Positions 41,132-50,049 of a DNA stretch of 59,710 nucleotides are shown here, piece after piece. Location: NCBI RefSeq assembly GCF_003514505.1, contig NZ_DOPX01000011.1, positions 1 to 59,710 on the forward strand, given 5' to 3'. A program made the position numbers and the translations under genes. Origin of the DNA: Proteiniclasticum sp. GTDB lineage: Bacteria; Bacillota; Clostridia; Clostridiales; Clostridiaceae. The notes under the pieces were generated by a model that was not told the origin of the DNA, ran no database searches, and worked only from the letters and a program-made list of their open reading frames with translations. Numbering within the stretch: position 1 is the stretch's first letter; every line of letters begins with the position of its first letter.

Positions 41132-42574
41132 TTGAGCCTTCAGTATTTGGGACTTAGCGAAATCAACGGTCCTCTCATTGTGTTAGACAATGTGAAGGAT
41201 GTTGGTTATGAAGAATTAGTAGAAATTACAATGAAGGATGGCACGGAGAAAACAGGCCGTGTCGTTCAGATAGATGGGCAACGTGTGGTTGTCCAGGTTT
41301 TTGAAGGGACCAATGGTCTCTCTTTGAAAAATACCACCTCAAGGTTCACAGGCAAACCCATGGAATTGCCTTTATCAAAGGAAATTCTTGGTAGAGTGTT
41401 TAATGGATCGGGTAAGCCTATTGATGGTCTTGGTAAGATTTTTGCCGATAAAATGATGGATATTAATGGCTTGCCACTAAATCCTGTATCTAGAATCTAT
41501 CCAAGAAACTATATCAATACAGGAATCAGCAGCATTGACGCCCTTACCACTCTAATCCGTGGACAGAAACTCCCCATATTCACAGGTTCAGGAATGCCTC
41601 ATAATGAGCTGGCGGTTCAGATTGTGAAGCAGGCGAAAATATCCGAAGGAGATGGAAAAAACTTCGCGGTTGTTTTCGCAGCCATGGGAGTGAAGAATGA
41701 TGTTGCTGATTACTTCAAACGGTCATTGGAAGAAGCGGGTGTCATGGAAAATGTGGTGATGTTCCTGAATCTTTCCAATGATCCGATCATAGAACGTATT
41801 CTTGCACCTCGTTGTGCACTTACAGCAGCAGAATATCTGGCTTATGAGCATGATATGCACATCCTGGTTATTTTAACGGATATTACTTCTTATAGCGAGG
41901 CGCTCCGTGAGTTCTCCAACAGTAAAGGAGAGATTCCAGGAAGAAAAGGATATCCGGGATATCTGTACTCAGATTTATCATCTCTTTATGAGAGAGCGGG
42001 GATTATTGAAAATGCGAAAGGATCTGTAACCCAGATCCCGATCCTAACGATGCCGAATGATGATATTACCCATCCAATTCCAGACTTAACAGGGTATATT
42101 ACCGAAGGACAGATTGTACTGGATCGAGACTTGAATCAGCTGGGGATCTATCCGCCTGTAGGCGTTCTGCCTTCTCTATCCAGACTGATGAAGGACGGCA
42201 TAGGTGATGGCTATACGAGGAAAGATCACTCTTCTGTAGCAAACCAGCTTTTTGCATGTTATGCAAAAGTACAAGATGCAAGAAGCTTGGCATCTGTTAT
42301 TGGTGAAGATGAGTTAAGCGATCTGGATAAGCAGTATATGGAATTTGGCAAACTCTTTGAAGGTCAGTTTCTTAACCAGGGTATGAATACAAACAGAGAT
42401 ATTTTAGAAACTCTGGAGCTTGGATGGGATCTGCTTTCGATGCTTCCTAAACAGGAGCTGGATAGAATTGATTCTGAAGTCCTCGATCAGTATTATAATC
42501 GAGAACGGAGCATGAAAAGATTTAAGCTTGCTGAAAGGTCTATCATCCGTGAACTAGCGATGGATGGTGAGTAA
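41132..42574 (+). CDS. ntpB: V-type ATP synthase/ATPase subunit B (regulatory)
   Basis: The non-catalytic nucleotide-binding subunit alternates with A in the hexamer. The 480-residue protein begins at TTG after GAAAGGAGG. It lacks a canonical P-loop, having FTGSGMPHNELAVQI near residue 149, as expected for B subunits, and has the conserved SYSEALREFSNSKGEIPGRKGYPGYLYSDL stretch spread over residues 250-280. Length is standard. It begins 18 bases after ntpA and ends 2 bases before ntpD. Confidence 0.96.
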   Translation: MSLQYLGLSEINGPLIVLDNVKDVGYEELVEITMKDGTEKTGRVVQIDGQRVVVQVFEGTNGLSLKNTTSRFTGKPMELPLSKEILGRVFNGSGKPIDGLGKIFADKMMDINGLPLNPVSRIYPRNYINTGISSIDALTTLIRGQKLPIFTGSGMPHNELAVQIVKQAKISEGDGKNFAVVFAAMGVKNDVADYFKRSLEEAGVMENVVMFLNLSNDPIIERILAPRCALTAAEYLAYEHDMHILVILTDITSYSEALREFSNSKGEIPGRKGYPGYLYSDLSSLYERAGIIENAKGSVTQIPILTMPNDDITHPIPDLTGYITEGQIVLDRDLNQLGIYPPVGVLPSLSRLMKDGIGDGYTRKDHSSVANQLFACYAKVQDARSLASVIGEDELSDLDKQYMEFGKLFEGQFLNQGMNTNRDILETLELGWDLLSMLPKQELDRIDSEVLDQYYNRERSMKRFKLAERSIIRELAMDGE

Positions 42575-42576
42575 TT

Positions 42577-43197
42577 ATGGCTAACAATCAGGTTTTTCCA
42601 ACAAAGGGAAATCTCATCGCACTGAAGAAATCCAGTTCTCTGGCAGAGTTGGGATATGAACTCATGGATCGAAAACGGAATATTCTCATCAGGGAGATCA
42701 TGATTCATTTGGATGAAATAAAGAGTTTGAGAGACCAGATTTCAGTTACGTTCAACAAAGCCTATATCGCATTGCAAGAGGCCAACACCACTCTTGGTAT
42801 CATCTCTGATCTCGCGGAAATGGTGCCTATTGATGATGGAATATCCATTACCTACCGAAGTGTCATGGGTGTTGAAATACCTATGGTTTCTCACGAGAAG
42901 CCACAAATGAAGCTCACTTATGGTATGGAAAGAGCTAATACTAAGTTTGACTATGCGTATAGAATGTTTCAAGAAGTGAAGGAGCTATCCATAAAACTTG
43001 CTGATATTGAAAACTCCGTATACCGATTAGCGAATGCAATCAGAAAATCACAGAAGCGTGCAAATGCACTGAAAAATATCGTGATTCCTGAGTTTCAGCA
43101 GAACATCAAATTCATTACAGAAGCTTTGGAAGAAAAGGAACGCGAAGAGTTTACAAGGCAGAAAGTCATCAAGAACAAAAAAGACAGGAAAATATAG
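42577..43197 (+). CDS. ntpD: V-type ATP synthase/ATPase subunit D
   Basis: Subunit D is the central-stalk shaft. The 206-residue protein is predicted to be mostly two long helices: residues 8-70 (FPTKGNLIALKKSSSLAELGYELMDRKRNIL, in order) and 110-190, with the conserved end-helix region RANALKNIVIPEFQQNIKFI near 165. GATGGTGAG precedes the ATG, 2 bases after ntpB. It completes the operon, so all catalytic, stalk and membrane parts of the enzyme are present. Confidence 0.94.
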   Translation: MANNQVFPTKGNLIALKKSSSLAELGYELMDRKRNILIREIMIHLDEIKSLRDQISVTFNKAYIALQEANTTLGIISDLAEMVPIDDGISITYRSVMGVEIPMVSHEKPQMKLTYGMERANTKFDYAYRMFQEVKELSIKLADIENSVYRLANAIRKSQKRANALKNIVIPEFQQNIKFITEALEEKEREEFTRQKVIKNKKDRKI

Positions 43198-43254
43198 AAA
43201 AAAAGCTCTCTGCAGGGATTCACTATGGTGATGGCCTCGACAGGGAGCTTTTTT
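43198..43254 (+). terminator. Terminator of the V-ATPase operon
   Basis: AAAAAAGCTCTCTG and CAGGGAGCTTTTTT form a long stem around a branched loop with an inner hairpin, and end in six T. Confidence 0.85.
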
Positions 43255-43320
43255 AGACGTCTTTTGAAAGAGGACAGCCCACAAAGCACATTAAAACTAA
43301 GTTAAAATTAGCAAAAGGTA

Positions 43321-43349
43321 TTTACAAATCTCTAAGGAGGTGGTATTTT
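43321..43349 (+). promoter_or_regulatory. Promoter of the hrcA-grpE-dnaK operon
   Basis: TTTACA at 43321-43326 and TATTTT at 43344-43349 are 17 bases apart and sit directly before the CIRCE operator, so the transcript would start at about 43356 and carry CIRCE at its 5' end. Confidence 0.6.
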
Positions 43350-43362
43350 AATAACGTACCTG

Positions 43363-43389
43363 TTAGCACTCGCTAGTTATGAGTGCTAA
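43363..43389 (+). promoter_or_regulatory. CIRCE operator (HrcA binding site)
   Basis: TTAGCACTC, 9 bases, GAGTGCTAA is an exact match to the consensus CIRCE inverted repeat. HrcA binds it to repress the class I heat-shock genes that follow, and releases it when GroEL is titrated by unfolded protein. Confidence 0.98.
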
Positions 43390-43408
43390 TAAAAGGAGGG
43401 GAGATAGA

Positions 43409-44461
43409 GTGTCAACAGAAGTGGATCGAAGAAAACTAGAAATACTGAAGGCGATTGTCACAGATTATATCATGACAGGAGAGCCTGTGGGTTCTAGAAC
43501 CTTAGAGAAAAAATATAAGTTAGGGATCAGTTCTGCTACCATCCGAAATGAGATGGCAGATTTGGAAGAACTAGGATATTTGGACCAATTGCACTCTTCT
43601 TCTGGCAGAGTTCCCTCTGCAAAGGGCTACCGAATGTACATTGACAAACTCATGACATTGGAATCCTTGAGTCCTGATGAGGTGCGCTTTATTGAAGATA
43701 AAATCATCACCATGGCTGCTTTTGAAATGGATAAGATTATGAAACAGACAGCGATGATGCTCTCAGAACTGACGAATCTGGCGGTTGTTGCTAAGAAGCC
43801 CAGTCTTTCAAAAGCTCATGTGAAAAATATTCAGCTGATCCAAGTGGAGAAGAATACAATTCTTGCAGTAATCATGGTGGACCATGGATCCATCACACAC
43901 AAGCTCATCAAGCTGAATCACACACCAGAGCCGGAAGTGCTGACAAATATTTGCAATCTCCTGAATCTGAAGCTGAAAGATATGACCATAGAAGATATTA
44001 ATCTTCATATTGTCAACAGCTTGAAAAATGATCTGGAAGGATATGATGAGCTGTTTCTGTCGATTTTGTCCGCTGTATATGACAGTCTGAATGAAGAAGC
44101 TTCTGAAGATCAGTATTTTGTGGATGGAACTTCAAAAATCCTGAACTATCCTGAGTTTTCAGACATCAACAAAATGAAGGATTTCCTGGGACTTCTGGAG
44201 CAGCCTGAACTTCTCTTTCATGATATGGAAGATCTGGGTGAGGAAATGATGATTACCTTAGGGGATGAGCTGGCGCTTCCTGAAGCAAAAGATTTTACAA
44301 TCATCACCACAAGTTATCGAATCAATGATGAAAATGTTGGCACCATCAATCTGATTGGCCCGAGAAGGCTGGATTATCAGAAGGTTGTGTCTATCATAAA
44401 TAATGTGAAGAAAGAGCTGAAAAAGAAGCTCAATGAGGAGGATGTAAATGACGGAGGATAA
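43409..44461 (+). CDS. hrcA: Heat-inducible transcription repressor HrcA
   Basis: HrcA represses heat-shock operons through CIRCE. The 350-residue protein has the N-terminal winged-helix region (KAIVTDYIMTGEPVGSRTLEK near residue 12, ATIRNEMADLEELGYLDQLHSSSGRVPS near 43-70) and the C-terminal GAF-like domain (ITTSYRINDENVGTINLIGPRRLDY near 305). GTG 43409 is chosen because AAGGAGGGGAG is just upstream; the earlier ATG 43379 lies inside the CIRCE element. The gene overlaps grpE by 14 bases. It is autoregulated by the CIRCE site before it. Confidence 0.96.
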   Translation: MSTEVDRRKLEILKAIVTDYIMTGEPVGSRTLEKKYKLGISSATIRNEMADLEELGYLDQLHSSSGRVPSAKGYRMYIDKLMTLESLSPDEVRFIEDKIITMAAFEMDKIMKQTAMMLSELTNLAVVAKKPSLSKAHVKNIQLIQVEKNTILAVIMVDHGSITHKLIKLNHTPEPEVLTNICNLLNLKLKDMTIEDINLHIVNSLKNDLEGYDELFLSILSAVYDSLNEEASEDQYFVDGTSKILNYPEFSDINKMKDFLGLLEQPELLFHDMEDLGEEMMITLGDELALPEAKDFTIITTSYRINDENVGTINLIGPRRLDYQKVVSIINNVKKELKKKLNEEDVNDGG

Positions 44462-45071
44462 GAATAAGATTCCTGAGGATTTGAAGAAAGAGGAAGCAGT
44501 TCATGAGGAGAATCCCACGGAAACTTTAGAGGAGGAAGCAAATGAAGCGGAATCCAGTGAACAGCCTACTGAAGAAAAAGTTGAGAATACGATAGATATG
44601 AAAGAACTGTTCAGAAAGAAAAAAGAAATGCTGGAAAGCATCAAGAAACTGGAAAATGAAAACAGTGCATTGAAAGACAGGCTTGCAAGAATCAGTGCTG
44701 AATATGACAACTATAGAAAGAGAACTCAGAAAGAGAAGGAAGGGATTTATGCAGACAGCATCGTAGATGTTGTGAAAGAGCTTCTTCCAGTTCTGGACAA
44801 TCTGGAAATGTCTCTAAAAGTGGAGGCTCAGGATGTGGAAGCGCTGAAAAAAGGTGTTTCGATGACACTGACTCAGTTTCAGGATTCACTTCTGAAACTT
44901 AAGGTCACAGAGATTTCTACGGAAACTCCATTTGATCCAAACCTTCATGAGGCAGTGATGCATGTGGAGGATCCAAGCTATTCAGAGAAAGAAATTGTCG
45001 ATGTTTTCTTAAAAGGATATCAGAGAGAAGAAAAAATTATTAGATACAGCGTCGTTAAGGTCGCTAATTAG
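44448..45071 (+). CDS. grpE: Nucleotide exchange factor GrpE
   Basis: GrpE releases ADP from DnaK. The 207-residue protein has a disordered acidic N-terminus (residues 1-45, very rich in Glu), a long coiled coil with FRKKKEMLESIKKLENENSALKDRL near 55 and the conserved YDNYRKRT near 88, then the C-terminal beta domain with FDPNLHEAVMHVED near 160. GAGGAGG lies before the ATG inside hrcA, an overlap of 14 bases that suggests coupling. Confidence 0.96.
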   Translation: MTEDKNKIPEDLKKEEAVHEENPTETLEEEANEAESSEQPTEEKVENTIDMKELFRKKKEMLESIKKLENENSALKDRLARISAEYDNYRKRTQKEKEGIYADSIVDVVKELLPVLDNLEMSLKVEAQDVEALKKGVSMTLTQFQDSLLKLKVTEISTETPFDPNLHEAVMHVEDPSYSEKEIVDVFLKGYQREEKIIRYSVVKVAN

Positions 45072-45084
45072 GAGGAAATATAAA

Positions 45085-46923
45085 ATGGCAAAAGTTATAG
45101 GAATTGACTTAGGAACAACAAACTCAGTAGTTGCAGTTATGGAAGGTGGAGATCCAGTGATCATCACAAGTTCAGAAGGTGGTAGAACAACACCATCTGT
45201 AGTATCTTTCCAGGCCAATGGGGAGAGACTTGTGGGGCAGGTTGCGAAGAGACAGGCAATCACAAATCCAGATAAGACCATTGCTTCAGCAAAAAGATAC
45301 ATGGGAACTGACAAGAAGTTCAATATTGATGGTAAAGATTACACACCACAGGAAATCTCAGCGATGGTCCTTGGGAAGCTGAAAGCGGACGCTGAAGCGT
45401 ACCTGGGCGAAAAAGTAACACAGGCTGTTATTACAGTTCCAGCGTACTTCAATGACTCCCAAAGACAGGCAACCAAAGATGCGGGTAAGATCGCTGGCCT
45501 TGAAGTGCTTAGAATCATCAACGAGCCAACCGCTGCATCTTTAGCATATGGTCTGGATAAAGTGGATGAAGCTCATAAGATTCTTGTATATGACCTGGGA
45601 GGCGGAACCTTCGACGTTTCTATCCTGGATCTTGGAGATGGTGTGTTCGAGGTTCTTTCAACCAACGGTAACACAAAGCTTGGCGGAGATGATTTTGATG
45701 AAAGAGTCATGAATTATATTGCCGATGAGTTCAAAAAGAGCAATGGCATCGATTTAAGGTCTGACAAGATGGCACTTCAGAGACTGAAGGAAGCTGCAGA
45801 GAAGGCAAAGGTAGAACTTTCCTCTTCTATGACCACTTCCATCAATCTGCCATTTATCACAGCGGATGCAACAGGTCCAAAGCATATCGATATGACTCTG
45901 ACAAGAGCGAAGTTCAATGAGCTGACAGCAGACCTTGTAAAGGCCACCATCGAGCCTATGAAGAAATCCCTGAATGATGCGGGACTTACACTGAACGATA
46001 TCGATAAGGTAATACTAGTAGGTGGATCCACAAGAATTCCTGCAGTCATTGACGCCATTAAGGATTTCACAGGAAAAGAGCCTTCTAAGGGAGTAAATGC
46101 TGATGAGGTTGTTGCACTGGGTGCTGCGATTCAGGCTGGTGTTCTTACTGGAGAAGTGAAGGATATCCTTCTTCTTGATGTAACTCCACTGACTCTTGGT
46201 CTTGAAACCTATGGGGGTGTTGCTACACCAATCATCGAAAGAAACACCACAATTCCTACAAAGAAGAGCCAGATCTTCACCACTGCTGCAGATGGACAGA
46301 CTTCTGTGGAAGTTCACGTTGTGCAGGGTGAAAGACAGATGGCTGCAGACAACAAGACCCTTGGAAGATTCACACTTTCAGGAATTGCACCTGCAAAGAG
46401 AGGGATTCCACAGATCGAAGTTACCTTCGACATTGATGCCAATGGTATCGTAAAAGTAACTGCTGTAGATAAGGCAACAAATAAAGAAGCCAATATCACC
46501 ATTACTGCATCAACGAATCTATCCGATGAAGAAATCGATAAGGCAGTGAAGGAAGCGGAGAGATTTGCTGAAGAAGATAAGAAGAAGAAAGAAGAAGTAG
46601 AAACCAAGAACAATGCGGATCAGGCTGTTTATCAGACTGAACAGACTCTGGAAGAACTGAAAGAGAAGATCAGTGAAGAAGATAAGGCAAAGATCACTGA
46701 AAAGCTTGAAGTGCTGAAGAACATCAAAGATGGCAGCGATATGGATGCCATCAAGAAAGCGACAGAAGAACTGACCAATGAGTTCTACGCAGTTTCTTCC
46801 AAGATTTATCAGGCAGAGGCAGCACAGAATCAGGGAGCACCAGGAGCTGAAGATGCTGGGCAGGCTGGACCTCAGGGAGATAATGTAGTTGACGCAGATT
46901 TCAAGGTTGAGGATGACAAATAA
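45085..46923 (+). CDS. dnaK: Chaperone protein DnaK (Hsp70)
   Basis: DnaK binds exposed hydrophobic stretches of proteins in an ATP cycle. The 612-residue protein begins with GIDLGTTNS near residue 6, carries the phosphate loop DLGGGTFDVSIL near 171, VGGSTRIP near 312 and the substrate-binding region near 370-480, and ends in an Ala/Gln-rich lid tail with VVDADFKVEDDK. Length and motifs are normal. GGAGG lies before the ATG, 13 bases after grpE. It is co-transcribed with hrcA and grpE from the CIRCE-controlled promoter. Confidence 0.99.
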   Translation: MAKVIGIDLGTTNSVVAVMEGGDPVIITSSEGGRTTPSVVSFQANGERLVGQVAKRQAITNPDKTIASAKRYMGTDKKFNIDGKDYTPQEISAMVLGKLKADAEAYLGEKVTQAVITVPAYFNDSQRQATKDAGKIAGLEVLRIINEPTAASLAYGLDKVDEAHKILVYDLGGGTFDVSILDLGDGVFEVLSTNGNTKLGGDDFDERVMNYIADEFKKSNGIDLRSDKMALQRLKEAAEKAKVELSSSMTTSINLPFITADATGPKHIDMTLTRAKFNELTADLVKATIEPMKKSLNDAGLTLNDIDKVILVGGSTRIPAVIDAIKDFTGKEPSKGVNADEVVALGAAIQAGVLTGEVKDILLLDVTPLTLGLETYGGVATPIIERNTTIPTKKSQIFTTAADGQTSVEVHVVQGERQMAADNKTLGRFTLSGIAPAKRGIPQIEVTFDIDANGIVKVTAVDKATNKEANITITASTNLSDEEIDKAVKEAERFAEEDKKKKEEVETKNNADQAVYQTEQTLEELKEKISEEDKAKITEKLEVLKNIKDGSDMDAIKKATEELTNEFYAVSSKIYQAEAAQNQGAPGAEDAGQAGPQGDNVVDADFKVEDDK

Positions 46924-46935
46924 AGAGGGTATAAT
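46907..46935 (+). promoter_or_regulatory. Separate dnaJ promoter
   Basis: TTGAGG at 46907-46912 and a perfect TATAAT at 46930-46935 are 17 bases apart, overlapping the end of dnaK. The leader to dnaJ holds a small hairpin near 47003-47029 (TATGCCTT with AAGGCA). No second CIRCE is present, so dnaJ can be expressed apart from dnaK. Confidence 0.65.
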
Positions 46936-47045
46936 ACTCTAGTACTTGGATGAGGGGTGGGCAGATGCTGCTCTTCCCTTATTCAGCTGTAATCCGTATT
47001 CTATGCCTTGGCTGAAGGCAGTGCATACTAATAGGTGGTGTAAGA

Positions 47046-48188
47046 ATGGCGAAAAAAGACTTGTATGAAGTCCTTGGACTTCAAAAAGGTGCCGATGAAA
47101 AACAGATTAAGAGTGCTTTCAGAAAACTTGCGATTAAATATCATCCAGATAAAAATCCAGGGGACAAGGAAGCGGAAGAAAAGTTCAAAGAAATAAACGA
47201 GGCGTATCAGATTCTATCTGATCCTCAGAAAAAAGCGCAATATGATCAGTTCGGTACAACAGACTTTAATGCTGGTGGTGCTGGAGCTGGATACAATGCT
47301 CAGGACTTTGGAGATTTTGGAGACATCTTCGAATCGTTCTTTGGTGGAGGATTTGGCGGTGGACAAAGAAGAAGGACTGGCCCAAGACGAGGTGCGGATC
47401 TGGAATACCGTATGGATCTCAGCTTTGAAGAAGCTGTTTTCGGTGTGGAAAAAGATATACACATCACAAGAACCGAGGACTGTGATATTTGTCATGGCAG
47501 CGGAGCAAAGCAAGGAACATCCAAAGAGACGTGTAAAACCTGTCATGGGCAAGGAACTGTCCGGGTACAGAGGCAGACACTCTTCGGCAATATGATTCAG
47601 GAAGCTCCATGCCAAACTTGTGGCGGGACAGGCGAAATCATCACTGAACCTTGCGAACAGTGCCGTGGAAAGGGTCAGGTTCGTCAGAGAAGGAAAATCA
47701 GTGTAAAAGTACCTGCAGGAGTAGACACAGGAAATGTGATGCCGTTAAGAGGCCAGGGGGACAAGGGTGCAAAAGGCGGTCCTTCAGGGGATCTTCATGT
47801 TGTCATCCAAGTGAAACCACATAAGTTCTTTATCCGTAAAGGGGATGATATTTATGTGGACACACACATCAATATTGCGGAGGCTGCACTTGGAAAAGAA
47901 GTGCGTGTTCCAACCATTGATGGTGATGTATCCTATGATATTCCATCTGGAACTCAGTCAGGAACTCTCTTCAGGCTGAAAGGCAAGGGAGTAACGATGG
48001 TCAACTCCAGAAGTGGAGCACGAGGAGATCAGTATGTGAATGTCATCGTGGATGTGCCCAAAAAACTCAATGATGCTCAAAAAGAAGCTCTATACCAGTT
48101 CCTGGAAGCATCCGGTCAGATCGTGGACCGTGAGAATAGAGAAGATAAAAAAGATAAAAAAGACAAGAAGAAATTCGGTATATTCTAG
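47046..48188 (+). CDS. dnaJ: Chaperone protein DnaJ (type I Hsp40)
   Basis: DnaJ delivers clients to DnaK and stimulates its ATPase. The 380-residue protein has the J domain with YHPDKNPGD near residue 32, a Gly-rich region near 75-110 and four zinc-binding repeats: CDICHGSG near 146, CKTCHGQG near 163, CQTCGGTG near 189 and CEQCRGKG near 203. The C-terminus is Lys-rich. All elements are intact. It lies 122 bases after dnaK behind its own promoter and ends at a terminator. Confidence 0.98.
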   Translation: MAKKDLYEVLGLQKGADEKQIKSAFRKLAIKYHPDKNPGDKEAEEKFKEINEAYQILSDPQKKAQYDQFGTTDFNAGGAGAGYNAQDFGDFGDIFESFFGGGFGGGQRRRTGPRRGADLEYRMDLSFEEAVFGVEKDIHITRTEDCDICHGSGAKQGTSKETCKTCHGQGTVRVQRQTLFGNMIQEAPCQTCGGTGEIITEPCEQCRGKGQVRQRRKISVKVPAGVDTGNVMPLRGQGDKGAKGGPSGDLHVVIQVKPHKFFIRKGDDIYVDTHINIAEAALGKEVRVPTIDGDVSYDIPSGTQSGTLFRLKGKGVTMVNSRSGARGDQYVNVIVDVPKKLNDAQKEALYQFLEASGQIVDRENREDKKDKKDKKKFGIF

Positions 48189-48208
48189 TCAGGATCATTG
48201 GAAACAGA

Positions 48209-48238
48209 AAAGTCTCAGGAAAACCTGGGGCTTTTTTT
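48209..48238 (+). terminator. Terminator of dnaJ
   Basis: AAGTCTCAGG and CCTGGGGCTT pair with wobble pairs around AAAA and end in seven T. Confidence 0.8.
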
Positions 48239-48252
48239 GAGGTGTTTCTTTT

Positions 48253-48276
48253 CATTCTGTGAGAATGTAATATAAT
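48253..48276 (+). promoter_or_regulatory. prmA promoter with dyad operator-like element
   Basis: TATAAT at 48271-48276 lies just after CATTCT-GTG-AGAATG (48253-48267), a perfect 6-bp inverted repeat that would cover the spacer region. No good -35 box is seen. About 100 bases of leader follow before prmA. Confidence 0.45.
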
Positions 48277-48374
48277 AGATTGAAGAAGTGAAGTAACTGC
48301 ACTAGAGAGTTTTTTATGGATTTGAAAAAAACTTTCAGGTGAATAGAGCGAGCGTAAAGCGATAGGAGAGTAAC

Positions 48375-49319
48375 ATGAGTACATGGAATGAAATCAAAAT
48401 TGTTCTTCAGGAAGAAGATCTGGAGTTTATTCAAGGGGTTCTTTATACAATGGATGTAAAAGGGGTATCCATTGAAGATCCCAGTGATATTTTAGGCAGG
48501 GAACAAAGTCCTCTCACTTGGGATTTTGCAGACATCAATATTTTTGAGTATGGAAAAGACAAAGCGGTGGTCCGGGCTTATTTCAACATTGATGTGGATG
48601 TTGCTGAGATTGTGAGAGAAATTGAAGAGAAAGTTCAGGAAGCCAAATCGTATGGGGTAGAGTTCCATGAGTATGAAATTTTCTCGGAAGAAGTCAATGA
48701 GAATGACTGGGCGAATGAATGGAAGAAATATTATAAACCTACGAAGATCGGAGAACGTTTTGTTGTGAAGCCTCTCTGGGAGGAGTATGAGCCTAAGGGT
48801 GATGAAATCATCCTGCATATGGATCCTGGTATGGCATTTGGTACAGGGACCCATGAGACAACCAGAATGTGTCTGGAAGCCATAGAAGATTACATGAAAA
48901 AAGATACCACAGTCTTTGACATTGGTACAGGATCGGGTATTTTAGCCATCGGAGCCTCCAAGCTGGGTGCTTCGAAAGTGGTAGGTGTGGATCTTGATAT
49001 TGTAGCAGTAGATTCAGCAAAGGAAAATGTGGGATATAATTCCCTTGAAAATGTGGAAATTCTTCATGGAAATCTCATGGATGTGGTGGATGGAACAGCA
49101 GACATCATCGTGGCAAATATCATCGCAGAGATCATTTTAGTACTGATTCCTGATGTGAAGAAGAAGCTTCATGCAGATGGTGTGTTCATATCTTCAGGAA
49201 TAATCCGTGAAAAAGAAGAGATGGTCAGAAATGGACTGATGGAAAATGGATTCATGGTGAAGGAAGTAAGATACGAAGGAGAGTGGGTCTGCATCATTGC
49301 GGAGGTGTCTCATGCATAA
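48375..49319 (+). CDS. prmA: Ribosomal protein L11 methyltransferase
   Basis: PrmA methylates ribosomal protein L11 with S-adenosylmethionine. The 314-residue protein has the N-terminal L11-binding domain (residues 1-120), the linker MDPGMAFGTGTHETTRMCLEAI near 150, the SAM site VFDIGTGSGILAIGASKLGA near 180 and VANIIAEII near 240. The GGAGAG-type site lies before the ATG. Its stop overlaps the start of rsmE by 8 bases. Confidence 0.96.
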   Translation: MSTWNEIKIVLQEEDLEFIQGVLYTMDVKGVSIEDPSDILGREQSPLTWDFADINIFEYGKDKAVVRAYFNIDVDVAEIVREIEEKVQEAKSYGVEFHEYEIFSEEVNENDWANEWKKYYKPTKIGERFVVKPLWEEYEPKGDEIILHMDPGMAFGTGTHETTRMCLEAIEDYMKKDTTVFDIGTGSGILAIGASKLGASKVVGVDLDIVAVDSAKENVGYNSLENVEILHGNLMDVVDGTADIIVANIIAEIILVLIPDVKKKLHADGVFISSGIIREKEEMVRNGLMENGFMVKEVRYEGEWVCIIAEVSHA

Positions 49320-50046
49320 GTTTTTCACGGATGAACTGGACGATGTTTTTGCCTATATCAGAGGAGATGACCATAAACATCTCAGCCGTGTGCTCAGACT
49401 GAAAGAACAGGATGAAATACTTATAAATGATCTCAAAGGACAGGATTATCTTGGTAGAATCGAAACTATAGATAAAAACGAAACCAAAGTGGAGCTGCGT
49501 GAAAAAGTTCCAGAGAGCAATGAAAGCTCACTTAAGGTCACCCTTTTTCAAGGACTTCCAAAAGCAGGAAAAATGGATCTTATCGTTCAGAAATGCACAG
49601 AGCTTGGTGTTCAGAGAATCGTCCCTGTTGTGACTGAGCGTGTGGTCGTCAAAAACTCATCTGAGTTCAAAAAACTGGATCGACTAAAGAGAATCTGTCT
49701 GGAAGCTGCAAAGCAATCAAAGCGCAGCGTGCTTCCGGAGATCACAGAACCCATGAGCTTCGCAGAGCTCCTGATGGAGATGAAGAAGCTGGATGTCTTT
49801 GTGGTGCCTTATGAGAATCAGGAAGAGTACGGTTTTCTGACACTGAAAAAAGAACTGGCAAACATCAGTTCCATGGGGATATTTGTGGGACCGGAAGGTG
49901 GGTTCACTGAGAAAGAAATTGATCTCTTAAAAGACAAGGGGGCTAAGATTCTAACTCTGGGCAACCGGATCTTAAGAACGGAAACTGCAGGATTTACAGC
50001 TGTGGCCATAGCCCAGCTTTTGTATGGAGATATGGGAGGAAAATAA
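49312..50046 (+). CDS. rsmE: 16S rRNA (uracil-1498-N3)-methyltransferase
   Basis: RsmE methylates U1498 of 16S rRNA. The 244-residue SPOUT-class protein has the N-terminal PUA-like domain (DHKHLSRVLRLKEQDEIL near residue 20), GLPKAGKMDLIVQKCTELGV near 81, GPEGGFTEKEID near 190 and the knot region LGNRILRTETAGFTAVAIAQLL near 215. The start ATG is preceded by GGAGGTG inside the end of prmA; the overlap is 8 bases. It is part of an uninterrupted run to mtaB. Confidence 0.96.
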   Translation: MHKFFTDELDDVFAYIRGDDHKHLSRVLRLKEQDEILINDLKGQDYLGRIETIDKNETKVELREKVPESNESSLKVTLFQGLPKAGKMDLIVQKCTELGVQRIVPVVTERVVVKNSSEFKKLDRLKRICLEAAKQSKRSVLPEITEPMSFAELLMEMKKLDVFVVPYENQEEYGFLTLKKELANISSMGIFVGPEGGFTEKEIDLLKDKGAKILTLGNRILRTETAGFTAVAIAQLLYGDMGGK

Positions 50047-50049
50047 TTG

